Source: Pseudoflavonifractor sp. MSJ-37 (GTDB lineage Bacteria; Bacillota; Clostridia; Oscillospirales; Oscillospiraceae). From it: DNA of 64,000 bases. The notes below the pieces were generated by a model. It was not told the DNA's origin, made no database searches, and saw nothing but the letters and a program-made list of their open reading frames with translations. Of the stretch, positions 52,201-60,388 are shown in pieces (position 1 is the stretch's first letter; each line of letters starts with the position of its first letter). The translations under genes and the position numbers were made by a program. The DNA lies in NCBI RefSeq assembly GCF_018917965.1, contig NZ_JAHLPP010000001.1, positions 682,001 through 746,000 of the forward strand, in the 5' to 3' direction.

Positions 52201-53448
52201 GAGAACCGGCTGGCTCTGGGCTGTACCGGCGTGAAGCGCACCACCGGCCAGCATCCCGGCGGCATGGTGGTCATCCCTCAGGACCGGGAGATCTACGATT
52301 TCTGCCCGGTCCAGCATCCGGCGGACGACACCGGCACTGACATCGTCACCACCCATTTCGAATATCACTGCATGGAGTCCAACATCCTGAAGCTGGATAT
52401 GCTGGGGCACGATGACCCGTCCATGATCCGCATGCTGGAGGACCTGACCCGGATGGACGCCAAGACCATCCCGCTGGACGACCCGGACACCATGTCCATC
52501 TTCACCTCCTCCGAGGTGCTCGGCTTCTCCGATGACCCGGTGCTGGGCCCCACCGGCGCGGTGGCCATCCCGGAGTTCGGCACGTCCTTCGTCCGGGGGA
52601 TGCTGGTGGATACCCAGCCCACCCAGTTCGACATCCTGGTCCGGCTGTCCGGCTTCTCCCACGGCACCGACGTGTGGCTGGGCAACGCAAAGGACCTGAT
52701 CGTAGATCAGGGCATCCCCGTCGGACAGGCCATCGGCTGCCGCGACGATATCATGCTCTTCCTGATCTCCTGCGGGATGCCGGAGAAGCGCTCCTTCAAG
52801 ATCATGGAGGCGGTCCGAAAGGGCAGGGGACTGCCCGAGGGCGCCGAGGAGGAGATGCAGGCCGCCGGCGTGCCTGACTGGTACATCGGCTCCTGCAAGA
52901 AGATCAAGTACCTGTTCCCCAAGGCCCACGCCGTGGCCTACGTGATGATGGCCTACCGGATCGCGTGGTTCAAGGTCCACGAGCCGCTGGCCTTCTACGC
53001 GGCCTACTTCTCCATCCGGGCCAAGGCCTTCGATGCCACCTGCATGTGCTGGGGCATGGACACGGCCCGGGCCAAGATGAAGGAGATCGCCGCCAAGGAG
53101 AAGGGGGCCACCGCGGTAGAGCAGGACATGATGACCACGCTGGAGGTGGTCTACGAGTTCTACCTCCGGGGCTTCACCTTCCGGCATGTGGACCTCTATG
53201 AGTCCCACGCCACCCTCTTCCGGGTGGACCGGGAGAAGAAGGCCCTGATCCCGCCCTTCACGGCCATCCCCGGCTTGGGCGAGACGGCGGCCTGGTCCAT
53301 CCTGGAACAGCGGGAGGGGAAGCACTTCATCTCCGTCGAGGAGTTCTCCGCCGCCTGCCCCAAGGTCTCCAAGACCCATATCGAACAGCTCAAGACCGCC
53401 GGCGCTCTGGACGGGATGCCGGACACGAGCCAGATCACCCTGTTTTGA
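49285..53448 (+). CDS. polC: DNA polymerase III PolC-type alpha subunit
   Basis: A 1387-residue replicative polymerase of low-GC-type Firmicutes. Order seen: N-terminal domain and a proline/alanine linker that contains an 11-G tract (49620-49630, Gly-Gly-Gly-Asp); OB fold (GDVFAVDHKELKKRGAWVVSF); PHP domain (VELHLHTTMSSMDALTQ and AITDHG); DEDD exonuclease (CFDIETTGLNRKKDLITE); polymerase core with GSRGSVGSSLVAFMSG and PDIDLNFSGEYQ; a CPNC...CPVC zinc finger; and the C-terminal beta-binding end (SQITLF). Start MSAQKIPFF follows GAGGAGCG. Residues 1-100 are poorly conserved. Confidence 0.97.
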   Translation: MSAQKIPFFTLFSAWEPEAALGAQLRPLMVTGAVIDRKARTLQAELEGPGPLPAQLLEQTARALERVYRLSRAELVQRMAEPVPVPAPVQPAPAVPAEQAVPKGPAAPSDEAGGGDSAADAFAKTEAIRQAALKKIKAAPGRDKPERKSASRSAKLLFGKREIRGVPVPMHTLELDMGTVIVEGDVFAVDHKELKKRGAWVVSFDVTDYTGSVRINKFFPGEEGKPIVDGVKKGQHLVIQGRLNIDRFTNDMVLEPYAIMEGTKPVKTDDAPEKRVELHLHTTMSSMDALTQVGPKLGPDKNVVKRAESWGHRAIAITDHGVAQSFPDAWHSAKKIKILYGVEAYFINDVDDRVVVHGGADQGFDGEIVCFDIETTGLNRKKDLITEIGAVVLRNGEVAETFNTFADPGRPLDRKIVELTGITDEMLQGAPSQEEAIDAFLDFAAGRPLAAHNADFDMGFIAEGCRRMGRPFENTSLDSLILAQNLLPQLSKHKLDVVAEHLNLPAFNHHRASDDAATVAYMLVPFFKMLEDLGVHSIQAINPAMTKLRGAGKAKRQPKHLIVLAKNQLGLRNLYQLVSKSHLEHYKRYPIMPKSLIDQHREGLIIGSACEAGELYRAVVEGKEFSELKRIASWYDYLEIQPLCNNAFMLRKGIVQSEEEIRAFNRTIVELGKALDKPVCATGDVHFLDPEDEIYRHILLATKGFDDADSPLPIYFKTTGEMLQEFSYLGKEEAYNVVVRNTNLVADWCEDVVPLPNGLFAPKLEDSEGELKRLVWGKAKALYGEEPPKIVVDRIEVELDAILGRHYDVIYMSAQKLVQDSLEHGYLVGSRGSVGSSLVAFMSGITEVNSLPPHYRCPNCKHSDFETGPKEGYGCGADMPDAVCPVCGTPYVKDGFNIPFETFLGFGGDKVPDIDLNFSGEYQAKAHRHTFELFGESHVFRAGTIGTVAEKTAFGYVKKYLDERAIHVSRAEENRLALGCTGVKRTTGQHPGGMVVIPQDREIYDFCPVQHPADDTGTDIVTTHFEYHCMESNILKLDMLGHDDPSMIRMLEDLTRMDAKTIPLDDPDTMSIFTSSEVLGFSDDPVLGPTGAVAIPEFGTSFVRGMLVDTQPTQFDILVRLSGFSHGTDVWLGNAKDLIVDQGIPVGQAIGCRDDIMLFLISCGMPEKRSFKIMEAVRKGRGLPEGAEEEMQAAGVPDWYIGSCKKIKYLFPKAHAVAYVMMAYRIAWFKVHEPLAFYAAYFSIRAKAFDATCMCWGMDTARAKMKEIAAKEKGATAVEQDMMTTLEVVYEFYLRGFTFRHVDLYESHATLFRVDREKKALIPPFTAIPGLGETAAWSILEQREGKHFISVEEFSAACPKVSKTHIEQLKTAGALDGMPDTSQITLF

Positions 53449-53459
53449 TGGGTGGAACG

Positions 53460-53529
53460 GTGGACCGCAGACCGTCGGGCTCCCGTCGAAGCATCCCGCT
53501 TCGATGAGAGCCGGCGGCCCGCGGTCCAC
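53460..53529. terminator. Long hairpin between polC and ypeB
   Basis: Outer stem GTGGACCGC/GCGGTCCAC (53460-53468 with 53521-53529) encloses an inner TCGAAGC/GCTTCGA stem. It sits between converging genes and probably ends polC transcription, but the T run is only three bases. Confidence 0.55.
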
Positions 53530-53532
53530 GTT

Positions 53533-54897
53533 TCATATCACCAGCGTGCCGCTCTCGTCCTCCAGCAGGATCAGGATCCGCTCCTGCTCTCCTGTTTGGG
53601 CGTCCACGTAGAGGATATAGTGCCGCCCCTGCCCGTCCTGACACTTGAACTCGTGGCAGAGGACCTCGTCCTGCCCGGCGGTGGGGATCAGGGCCAGCTG
53701 ATGGCCCAGCACCTCCAGACCGTCGGTCACCTGTTCCCGGGCGGACGTCTCAGAGACGGCCGGGGCGGGGAGATCCCGGGCCTGATGGGCCATGAGATAG
53801 TTCCGGGCCTCGAAGCCCACGATGGTCCCGTCGTCCAGCGCCACGGAGACCTTCACCTGATCGGGGTAGCAGAGCACGTCGCCCTCTTTGGCGGCGAAAT
53901 GGATGGTGAGGGTCGTGCCCTGATCGATGAAATAGGACTCCGCCATGTCGGCATAGCCCAGCCGGGTCAGGAAGGCGGCCGCCCTGGCCGCCGCGTCCTC
54001 CCGGCTGAGGAGGGTGTCCCCGAAGGGCCGGGCGGTGAGGATCTCCAGCACCGCGCCGCCCTGCCGGGTCAGCTCCACATAGAGTTCCCCACCGGACACC
54101 TGGGCGGCGAAGCCATAGGTGGGGATCTGCCCCTCGGACTGGGACTGGAGGACGAAGGCCTCCGCCGGGAGCCCGAAGAGGGCCGCCGCCCGGGCCTGAG
54201 CCTCCTCCACGCTGATCTCAGCCAGCCCATCCAGACAGTTCGGGACCCGTTCGGCCAGATGGTCGGAAAAGGGCCCGTCGTAGATCAGGGTGGGCAGTTC
54301 GGAAAATTCGCGCTCGATCTCCTGGAAGGAGCTCCCGGCGGTCGTCTGGCCCTCCTCCGTGGCCTGAGAGAGCCGGTCCTGTACCTGAGACAGGTCCTCC
54401 AGCGTCACGGTCCCGGCATAGAGCTCCTGTTCCAGAGAACGGAGAGTCCGGTCCAGGGAGGCGGCCCGCTGGGACAGGGCCGTTAACGTCTCCCGCTGGT
54501 CCTCCGTCAGCCCCTGTGCGGCGGAGCGGCTGAGGGACATGGCATAGTCGCCGGTCTTGGCCAGGAAGGCGGCGGTCTGCTCCAGCTCCACGTTCCCGTA
54601 GGGGAGGGAGCCCAGAGCGGTCTGAGCCGCCAGCGCGCTCCGGAAGGAGTCGGTGCAGAGGGAGCTGAAGAGCTGGGGCGAGGTGGCATAGACCCCCTTC
54701 TGGAGGGAGGCGTCCAGCTCGGAGACGGAGGTGCTCAGCTCGGCGAAGGCATATTCGTAGGTCTTGTTCAGCAGATAGCGGTAGTGGGCCGCCCGGGCCC
54801 GTTCCCGGATGGCCAGTCCGCCCAGCAGGACCACGGACGCCGCCAGCAGGACGGTGATCCAGGTCCTGGCTCTGGGGGAGAGTTTGGGATGGTCCAT
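53533..54897 (-). CDS. ypeB: Germination protein YpeB
   Basis: A 454-residue spore protein. An N-terminal signal-anchor (TWITVLLAASVVLLGGLAI) is followed by an alpha-helical part and three YpeB/PepSY-like repeats (YGFAAQVSGGELYVELTRQGG, shown partly). YpeB protects the cortex-lytic enzyme SleB in spores; sleB is not adjacent here. The ATG at 54897 is preceded by AAGGGG located inside the 3' arm of a strong hairpin (54901-54956). The presence of the gene marks an endospore former. Confidence 0.92.
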   Translation of the reverse strand: MDHPKLSPRARTWITVLLAASVVLLGGLAIRERARAAHYRYLLNKTYEYAFAELSTSVSELDASLQKGVYATSPQLFSSLCTDSFRSALAAQTALGSLPYGNVELEQTAAFLAKTGDYAMSLSRSAAQGLTEDQRETLTALSQRAASLDRTLRSLEQELYAGTVTLEDLSQVQDRLSQATEEGQTTAGSSFQEIEREFSELPTLIYDGPFSDHLAERVPNCLDGLAEISVEEAQARAAALFGLPAEAFVLQSQSEGQIPTYGFAAQVSGGELYVELTRQGGAVLEILTARPFGDTLLSREDAAARAAAFLTRLGYADMAESYFIDQGTTLTIHFAAKEGDVLCYPDQVKVSVALDDGTIVGFEARNYLMAHQARDLPAPAVSETSAREQVTDGLEVLGHQLALIPTAGQDEVLCHEFKCQDGQGRHYILYVDAQTGEQERILILLEDESGTLVI

Positions 54898-54900
54898 AGA

Positions 54901-54956
54901 AAAAACGCCCCTTTTTCGGTAGTACTGTTAGTGTGTACCGAAAAAGGGGCGTTTTT
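54901..54956 (-). terminator. Perfect 21-bp inverted repeat: terminator of gph overlapping ypeB ribosome site
   Basis: Arms 54901-54921 and 54936-54956 are perfect complements with a 14-base loop. On the minus strand it follows gph and ends with a T-rich 3' side, so it is a strong terminator. The same 3' arm holds the AAGGGG that would be the ypeB ribosome site, so ypeB translation from a readthrough transcript would be blocked. A separate ypeB promoter in the loop is possible. Confidence 0.85.
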
Positions 54957-54989
54957 GCCTGCTCATGAGAAGAAAAAGATACCATTTCG

Positions 54990-55643
54990 TCAGGGGGCCA
55001 GCAGGAACGATCCCAGCTCTTTGGGGTCCCGGGCGATGCGGGAAGCTCCATGGGCCTGGAGGAAGGGGATGTCCCGGAAGCCCCAGGACACAGAGATGCA
55101 GTCCATCCCCGCGTTGCGGGCCGTATCGATGTCCACGTCGGAGTCTCCGATATAGACGGCCCGCTCCGGCGGTACGTCCAGCTCCCGCAGGGCGGCGAAC
55201 ACGGTATCGGGGGCGGGCTTCCGGCGGATCTGGGCGGACTCGCCGATCGCCACGGGGACCGCGTCGCCAAAGTAGTCGCGGCACAGGTCCTTCACGGCGG
55301 CATCGAACTTGTTGGACACCACCGCCACGGCGATGCCCGTCTGCCGCAGATGGTCCAACAGCTCCGGGATGCCGGCATAGGGGGCGGTATGGTCCCGCAT
55401 ATGCGCCAGATAGTGGGCCCGGAAGAGCTCCAGACAACGGGCCTCATCCTCTGGGGCGGTCCCATCCGGCACGGCCCGGTGGAGGAGCATCGCCACACCA
55501 TTGCCCACGAAGCGGCGGACCTCGTCCACGGTCCGGGCCGGGAAGCCGCGGGCAGTCAGGGCGTAGTTGGCAGACCCGGCCAGGTCTCCCAGCGTATCGA
55601 GCAGAGTACCGTCCAGATCGAAGACGGCGGCATCATAGGACAT
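54990..55643 (-). CDS. gph: Phosphoglycolate phosphatase-type HAD hydrolase
   Basis: A 217-residue haloacid dehalogenase with a helical cap. Motif I is FDLDGTLLDTLGDL (nucleophile Asp9), motif II VVSNKF, motif III Lys in RRKPAPDT, and motif IV GDSDVDI. Length and cap match Gph/PGP-like enzymes, which hydrolyse 2-phosphoglycolate, though HAD specificity is hard to judge. It has its own promoter and a long terminator. Confidence 0.88.
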   Translation of the reverse strand: MSYDAAVFDLDGTLLDTLGDLAGSANYALTARGFPARTVDEVRRFVGNGVAMLLHRAVPDGTAPEDEARCLELFRAHYLAHMRDHTAPYAGIPELLDHLRQTGIAVAVVSNKFDAAVKDLCRDYFGDAVPVAIGESAQIRRKPAPDTVFAALRELDVPPERAVYIGDSDVDIDTARNAGMDCISVSWGFRDIPFLQAHGASRIARDPKELGSFLLAP

Positions 55644-55681
55644 ATCGATCCCTCGTTTTCCTTGGTATATCGGTCTGTGCT

Positions 55682-55710
55682 ATCATACCACCGGCCGGGA
55701 GCGGACGCAA
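55682..55710 (-). promoter_or_regulatory. Promoter of gph
   Basis: On the minus strand: TTGCGT (55705-55710), 17-base spacer, TATGAT (55682-55687). The -35 is 3 bases from the upstream PiT gene stop. Confidence 0.65.
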
Positions 55711-55713
55711 GCC

Positions 55714-56733
55714 TCACAGGGCAGACCGGGCCAGCAGGAAGGCCAGCAGTCCACAGCAGGGGAAGGTCAGGCCCCAGGCCAGCAGGAGGGAGCGGACCAC
55801 GGACCGGTCGGCTCGTCCGCCGAAGGCCTGCCCGGCCCCCAAGATCGCCGCCGCCTTGGTGTGGGTGGTGGAGACCGGGAGGCCCAGCAGGGTACAGAGC
55901 AGGAGGACGGCTCCGCCGCCCAGGTCCGCCGCGGTCCCGGCGGCGGGAGAGAGCGGGATCAGCTCCCCGCCCAGCTTTTCCACGATCCGCCGTCCGCCCA
56001 GCAGGGTCCCGAGTGCCATGACGGCGGCGCAGAGGACGGCCAGCCAGGCCGGGACAGAGGCTTCACCGCCCCAGCGGCCCTGAGAGAGGGCGGTCCCCAG
56101 CAGGAAGATGGCAAGGAGCTTCTGACCATCCTGGGCCCCGTGGAGGAAGGCCATGGCCGCCGCCCCGGGGATCTGGGCCAGACGGTACGCCTGCTCCGGC
56201 CAGGGATGGCGGCGGAGGAGCCTCCCGGCCTTCCGTCCGCCCCACGCCCCCAGCAAAAGGGAGAGGGACAGTCCCGCCAGCACCCGGCACCATGGACCGG
56301 GTCGCAGAGCATCCCATCCACCGGGACCGGCCAGGGACGCCCCGGCCAGTCCGGCCAGGAGAGCGTGGCTCTCGCTGGTAGGGAGGCCCCGGGTCCAGGC
56401 CAGTACGGCCCAGAGAGACACGGCGGCCAGAGCCGCGCAGAGAGACACATAGGCCAAAGTGGGATCGCGGCCCAGATCCACCGACCCGCGGACGGTCCGG
56501 GCCACGGCGGGGCACCAGAGGGCGGCGCACAGGCTCCCCGCCAGATCCCCCGCCGCCGCCAGGAGGACGGCCCGCCGGAAGGGGAGCGCGCCGGAGGCCA
56601 CCGCGGCGGCGATGGCATTGGGCGCATCCGTCCAGCCGTTCACCATCAGAACGGACAGGGCCAGCAGACTCACCAGAGCCAGACCGGGATCGTGCAGGGC
56701 TTGGGACAGGAAGCCGAGACAGGATGGGGACAA
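55714..56733 (-). CDS. PiT-family inorganic phosphate transporter
   Basis: A 339-residue membrane protein with about ten hydrophobic segments. The PiT signature with Asp and Asn appears as VNGWTDAPNAIAAAVASGAL near residue 31, and its internal repeat as LPVSTTHTKAAAILGAG near residue 280. It imports phosphate with H+ or Na+. The start is TTG (MSPSCLGF...), following GGAGGTGG that lies inside the 3' arm of the hairpin at 56735-56771. Other in-frame starts would cut the first membrane segment. Confidence 0.85.
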   Translation of the reverse strand: MSPSCLGFLSQALHDPGLALVSLLALSVLMVNGWTDAPNAIAAAVASGALPFRRAVLLAAAGDLAGSLCAALWCPAVARTVRGSVDLGRDPTLAYVSLCAALAAVSLWAVLAWTRGLPTSESHALLAGLAGASLAGPGGWDALRPGPWCRVLAGLSLSLLLGAWGGRKAGRLLRRHPWPEQAYRLAQIPGAAAMAFLHGAQDGQKLLAIFLLGTALSQGRWGGEASVPAWLAVLCAAVMALGTLLGGRRIVEKLGGELIPLSPAAGTAADLGGGAVLLLCTLLGLPVSTTHTKAAAILGAGQAFGGRADRSVVRSLLLAWGLTFPCCGLLAFLLARSAL

Positions 56734-56734
56734 A

Positions 56735-56771
56735 GGACCACCTCCGCCCTATGGTACGGCGGAGGTGGTCC
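56735..56771 (-). terminator. Hairpin overlapping PiT ribosome site
   Basis: Perfect 14-bp stem (56735-56748 with 56758-56771) and 9-base loop downstream of the aldo/keto reductase gene (minus). The PiT ribosome site (GGAGGTGG) lies in its 3' arm and the TTG start follows two bases after the stem. Terminator and translational block are both possible. Confidence 0.7.
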
Positions 56772-56804
56772 GATCATGTCAAGATCAGGATAGGAACGAT
56801 CGGT

Positions 56805-57755
56805 TCAGTCCAGATACTGATGGACGGCCTGGTCCAGCATCGCGGTCTCCTCCGGGGAGAGGGACCAGTCGAAGGCGGCGCAGTTCTGCTCGACCTTCGC
56901 CCGGCTTTGAGCGCCGACGATGCAGGCGGAGATATCGTCCTTCTGGGCGGTCCAGTTCAGCGCGATCTGGGCCAGCGGCGTGCCGCCCCGCTGTTCAGAG
57001 ATCCGGTCCATGACCTTCAGCAGCTCCATGATCTTGGAGAACATAGGCTCCTGAAAGTGCTTATAGAAGCGGTTCCGGCTGTCGGAGGGCGCGAAGGTCT
57101 GGAGCTGGCGGTAGGCTCCTGTGAGGATGCCGCCGCCCATGGCGCCGTAGGCCATGACGCCCATGCCCTGCCCGGCGGCCCAGTGGATCAGATCTTCACT
57201 GCCCCGGGCCACCATGGAGTACTGGGGCTGGAGAGCCTCGATAGGGCAGTACTGCCCAGCTTCCTCCATCTGAGCCTGAGAGAAGTTGGAGACGCCCACA
57301 TGCAGGATCTTGCCCTCCTGCTTGAGGCGGGCCAGAGTGCTCATGGTCTCCTCGAAGGGCGTCTTGGGGTCAGGCCAATGGACGAGATACAGGTCGATAT
57401 AGTCCGTCCGCAGGTTGCGGAGGGACTCCTCGCACTGCCGGCGGATCGTGCCGGCGGAGCCATCCCGGACATAGGTGCTGGCGTCCACGAACACATTGCC
57501 GCACTTGGTGGAGATGACCACGTCCTTCCGGGCGCCCATATCCTCCAGCGCTTTGCCCAGCAGACGCTCTGCCGCGCCACTGTTGTAGGCGGGAGCGGTG
57601 TCGATGAAGGTGACGCCATGCTCTACCGCGGCCCGGATGGCATCGGCGCGGGTATCCTCGGACTGCTCATACCACCCTACGCCGCCGATGCCCCAGGTGC
57701 CAAGACACAGCTCCGAGACCTTCATCCCCGTCTTTCCGAACATCTTGTATCGCAT
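56805..57755 (-). CDS. Aldo/keto reductase
   Basis: A 316-residue NAD(P)H-dependent oxidoreductase of the AKR superfamily. N-terminal MRYKMFGKTGMKVSELCLGT is typical. The catalytic tetrad is Asp in FIDTAPAYNSG, Tyr, Lys in VISTKCGN, and His in LVHWPDPKTP. Cofactor loop RVGAQSRAKVEQN follows late. Length is normal. Substrate unknown, probably sugars or aldehydes. It has a near-consensus promoter and transcribes away from feoB. Confidence 0.92.
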   Translation of the reverse strand: MRYKMFGKTGMKVSELCLGTWGIGGVGWYEQSEDTRADAIRAAVEHGVTFIDTAPAYNSGAAERLLGKALEDMGARKDVVISTKCGNVFVDASTYVRDGSAGTIRRQCEESLRNLRTDYIDLYLVHWPDPKTPFEETMSTLARLKQEGKILHVGVSNFSQAQMEEAGQYCPIEALQPQYSMVARGSEDLIHWAAGQGMGVMAYGAMGGGILTGAYRQLQTFAPSDSRNRFYKHFQEPMFSKIMELLKVMDRISEQRGGTPLAQIALNWTAQKDDISACIVGAQSRAKVEQNCAAFDWSLSPEETAMLDQAVHQYLD

Positions 57756-57801
57756 ACGCTCGACCTCCTGTATCGTTTATCCGTTTGCGGGATCTTCCTC
57801 C

Positions 57802-57830
57802 ATTATAGAACGTTCTCCGACGGATGACAA
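57802..57830 (-). promoter_or_regulatory. Promoter of aldo/keto reductase gene
   Basis: On the minus strand: TTGTCA (57825-57830), 17-base spacer, perfect TATAAT (57802-57807). Divergent with the feoAB promoter; the two -35s are 6 bases apart. Confidence 0.82.
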
Positions 57831-57836
57831 GTCTGC

Positions 57837-57865
57837 TCGACAGCCCTTGACGGGGGTGTTATACT
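57837..57865 (+). promoter_or_regulatory. Promoter of feoAB fusion gene
   Basis: TCGACA (57837-57842), 17-base spacer, TATACT (57860-57865). The following AACTAACGAACGG stretch may be an operator site for an iron regulator but has no Fur-box match by eye. Confidence 0.6.
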
Positions 57866-57948
57866 AAACTAACGAACGGGGCCCGTTTGGAGTCGGGCCG
57901 CCGCGTTTGGAGAAGTTTGAATGGATATGATCGGAGAGAAGGAGGCAT

Positions 57949-60300
57949 ATGACCGGCATGACATTGCGAGACCTGCCGATCGGCAAGACCGCCACGATCC
58001 GCACTGTAGGAGGAGAGGGGGCCCTGCGCCAGCATTTCTTGGACATGGGCCTGATCCCCAATGGTGAGGTGACCATGGTGAAATACGCGCCCATGGGGGA
58101 TCCCATGGAGCTGAGGATCCACAGCTATGAGCTGACCCTCCGGCTGGCCGACGCGGAGAAGATCGAGATCGGAGATGTGCGGGAGGCGGTGAAGGCACCG
58201 GCCCGCCCTACAGAGCGGCCGATCCCACACCCCGGCCTCGGCGAAGGCGGAAAGTTCCATAAAAAAGAGGGGGAGCATCCCCTGCCCGAGGGCACCGTCT
58301 TGACCTTCGCCCTGGCAGGGAACCAGAACTGCGGCAAGACCACCCTGTTCAACCAACTCACCGGCTCCAACCAGCACGTGGGCAATTTCCCCGGTGTCAC
58401 GGTGGACCGGAAGGACGGTGTGATCCGGGGGCAGAAGGACACGCTGGTGACCGATCTGCCCGGCATCTACTCCATGTCTCCTTACTCCAGTGAGGAGCTG
58501 GTGACCCGGGGCTTCCTGCTGGACGACCGGCCCAAGGGCATCATCAACATCGTGGACGCGGGCAACATCGAGCGCAACCTCTATCTGACCATGCAGCTCA
58601 TGGAGCTGGACATCCCGATGGTCCTGGCCCTGAACATGATGGACGAGGTCCGGGAGAACGGCGGTTCCATCCAGGTGAACCGGATGGAGGAGATGCTGGG
58701 CATCCCGGTGGTGCCGATCTCTGCCGCCAAGGACGAGGGCATCGATGAACTGATCGAGCATGCCGTCCATGTGGCCAGGTATCAGGAGAAGCCGGAGGAG
58801 ATGGATCTCTGCGACGTGAACGACGACGGCGGCGCGGTCCACCGGTGCCTCCATGCGATCATGCATCTGATCGAGGACCACGCGGTCCGGGCAGATATCC
58901 CGGTGCGGTTCGCCGCCTCCAAGCTGACGGAGGGGGATCCGCTGGTGCTGGAGAAGCTCCATCTGGATCAGAACGAGGAGGAGACGCTGGAGCACATCGT
59001 CAAGCAGATGGAGAAGGAGCGGGGACTGGACCGCGCCGCCGCCATCGCCCATATGCGCTTCGACTTCATCGAGAAGGTCTGTGATGAGACGGTGGTGCGT
59101 CCCCACGAGAGCAAAGAGCGGGTGCGGAGCGCTAAGCTCGACCGGATCCTCACGGGGCGGTACACGGCGATCCCCTGCTTCGTCGGGATCATGGCGCTGG
59201 TGTTCTTCCTGACCTTCGGGGTGATCGGCGCGGGACTGTCCGACCTGATGGCCGCCGGGATCGGGGCGCTGGGAGGATGGATCGACCAGGCTCTGACGGC
59301 CTGCGGCGCGGCCGATGTGCTCCGTTCTCTGGTGGTGGACGGGATCTTCAACGGCGTGGGCAGCGTATTGCAGTTCCTGCCTACCATCGTGACCCTGTTC
59401 TTCTTCCTGTCTCTGCTGGAAGACAGCGGCTACATGGCGCGGGTGGCCTTCGTCATGGACAAGCTCCTGCGGAAGATCGGGCTGTCCGGCCGGAGCATCG
59501 TGCCCATGCTGATCGGCTTCGGCTGTACGGTCCCCGGCGTCATGGCCAGCCGGACCCTGTCCTCCGAGCGGGACCGGAAGATGACCATCCTCCTGACCCC
59601 GTTCATGAGCTGTTCCGCCAAGCTGCCCATCTATGCGTTCTTTTCCGCGGCCTTCTTCCCGAATTGCAGCGCGCTGGTGATGATCGCCCTGTATTTTGGC
59701 GGCATCCTCATGGGCATCCTGATGGCTCTCCTCCTGCGGGGGACCATGTTCAGGGGCGAGGCGGTGCCCTTCGTCATGGAACTGCCGAACTACCGTCTGC
59801 CTGGGGCCAAGAACGTGGGACAGCTCCTGTGGGAGAAGGCCAAGGATTTCCTCCAGCGGGCCTTCACCGTGATCTTCGTCGCCACGCTGGTCATCTGGTT
59901 CCTCCAGACCTTCGACCTGCATCTGGGGCTGGTGTCCGATTCCAGGGACAGCATCCTGGCCCTGCTGGCCGGGAGGATCGCCCCGGTGTTCCGGCCCATG
60001 GGCTTCGGGGACTGGCGGATCTGCACCGCTCTGATCAGCGGCTTCATGGCCAAGGAGAGCGTGGTGTCCACCCTGTCCGTCCTGTTGAGCGGGACCACCG
60101 ACCTGCTGGCGGTCCTCACGGTCCGGTCGGCCGCCAGCCTGTTGACGTTCTGTCTGCTGTACACCCCATGTGTGGCGGCTGTCGCATCGATCCGCCGGGA
60201 GCTGGGCGGAAAGTGGGCGGCGTTCGTGGTGGTGGGCCAGTGTGTCCTGGCCTGGCTGGCGGCGTTCGCGGTCTATCAGATCGCCGGCCTGTTCCTGTGA
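57949..60300 (+). CDS. feoB: FeoA-FeoB fusion, ferrous iron transporter
   Basis: A 783-residue fusion of FeoA and FeoB. The first 80 residues are an SH3-like FeoA domain (TLRDLPIGKTATIRTV). The FeoB GTPase has P-loop GNQNCGKTTLFNQLTG near residue 125, the DLPGIYS G3 and NMMD-type G4 motifs. The membrane domain has eight to ten segments with the two Gate motifs (FSSEGCTVPGVMASR-type GFGCTVPGVMASR and later FMAKESVV). It takes up Fe(II) under anaerobic conditions. The start could also be the ATG at 57958; the 57949 codon is only 3 bases from AGGAGG. Confidence 0.94.
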   Translation: MTGMTLRDLPIGKTATIRTVGGEGALRQHFLDMGLIPNGEVTMVKYAPMGDPMELRIHSYELTLRLADAEKIEIGDVREAVKAPARPTERPIPHPGLGEGGKFHKKEGEHPLPEGTVLTFALAGNQNCGKTTLFNQLTGSNQHVGNFPGVTVDRKDGVIRGQKDTLVTDLPGIYSMSPYSSEELVTRGFLLDDRPKGIINIVDAGNIERNLYLTMQLMELDIPMVLALNMMDEVRENGGSIQVNRMEEMLGIPVVPISAAKDEGIDELIEHAVHVARYQEKPEEMDLCDVNDDGGAVHRCLHAIMHLIEDHAVRADIPVRFAASKLTEGDPLVLEKLHLDQNEEETLEHIVKQMEKERGLDRAAAIAHMRFDFIEKVCDETVVRPHESKERVRSAKLDRILTGRYTAIPCFVGIMALVFFLTFGVIGAGLSDLMAAGIGALGGWIDQALTACGAADVLRSLVVDGIFNGVGSVLQFLPTIVTLFFFLSLLEDSGYMARVAFVMDKLLRKIGLSGRSIVPMLIGFGCTVPGVMASRTLSSERDRKMTILLTPFMSCSAKLPIYAFFSAAFFPNCSALVMIALYFGGILMGILMALLLRGTMFRGEAVPFVMELPNYRLPGAKNVGQLLWEKAKDFLQRAFTVIFVATLVIWFLQTFDLHLGLVSDSRDSILALLAGRIAPVFRPMGFGDWRICTALISGFMAKESVVSTLSVLLSGTTDLLAVLTVRSAASLLTFCLLYTPCVAAVASIRRELGGKWAAFVVVGQCVLAWLAAFAVYQIAGLFL

Positions 60301-60318
60301 GCGGTCGAACATAGAACA

Positions 60319-60360
60319 AAGGCGTATGGGAGCGATCCCATACGCCTTCACATTTTTTGG
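60319..60360. terminator. Bidirectional terminator between feoB and molybdoenzyme genes
   Basis: A 12-bp stem (60319-60330 with 60337-60348) and loop AGCGAT, with six Ts at 60353-60358 on the plus side. It lies between converging genes. Confidence 0.82.
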
Positions 60361-60388
60361 GGCTTGGTCCCGACCGGGACGAGAGGAG

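Noticed and set aside
50299-53529. 1076-codon minus-strand open frame opposite polC
   Set aside because: Antisense shadow of a well-conserved gene. Its composition is leucine, glycine and histidine rich with no domain.
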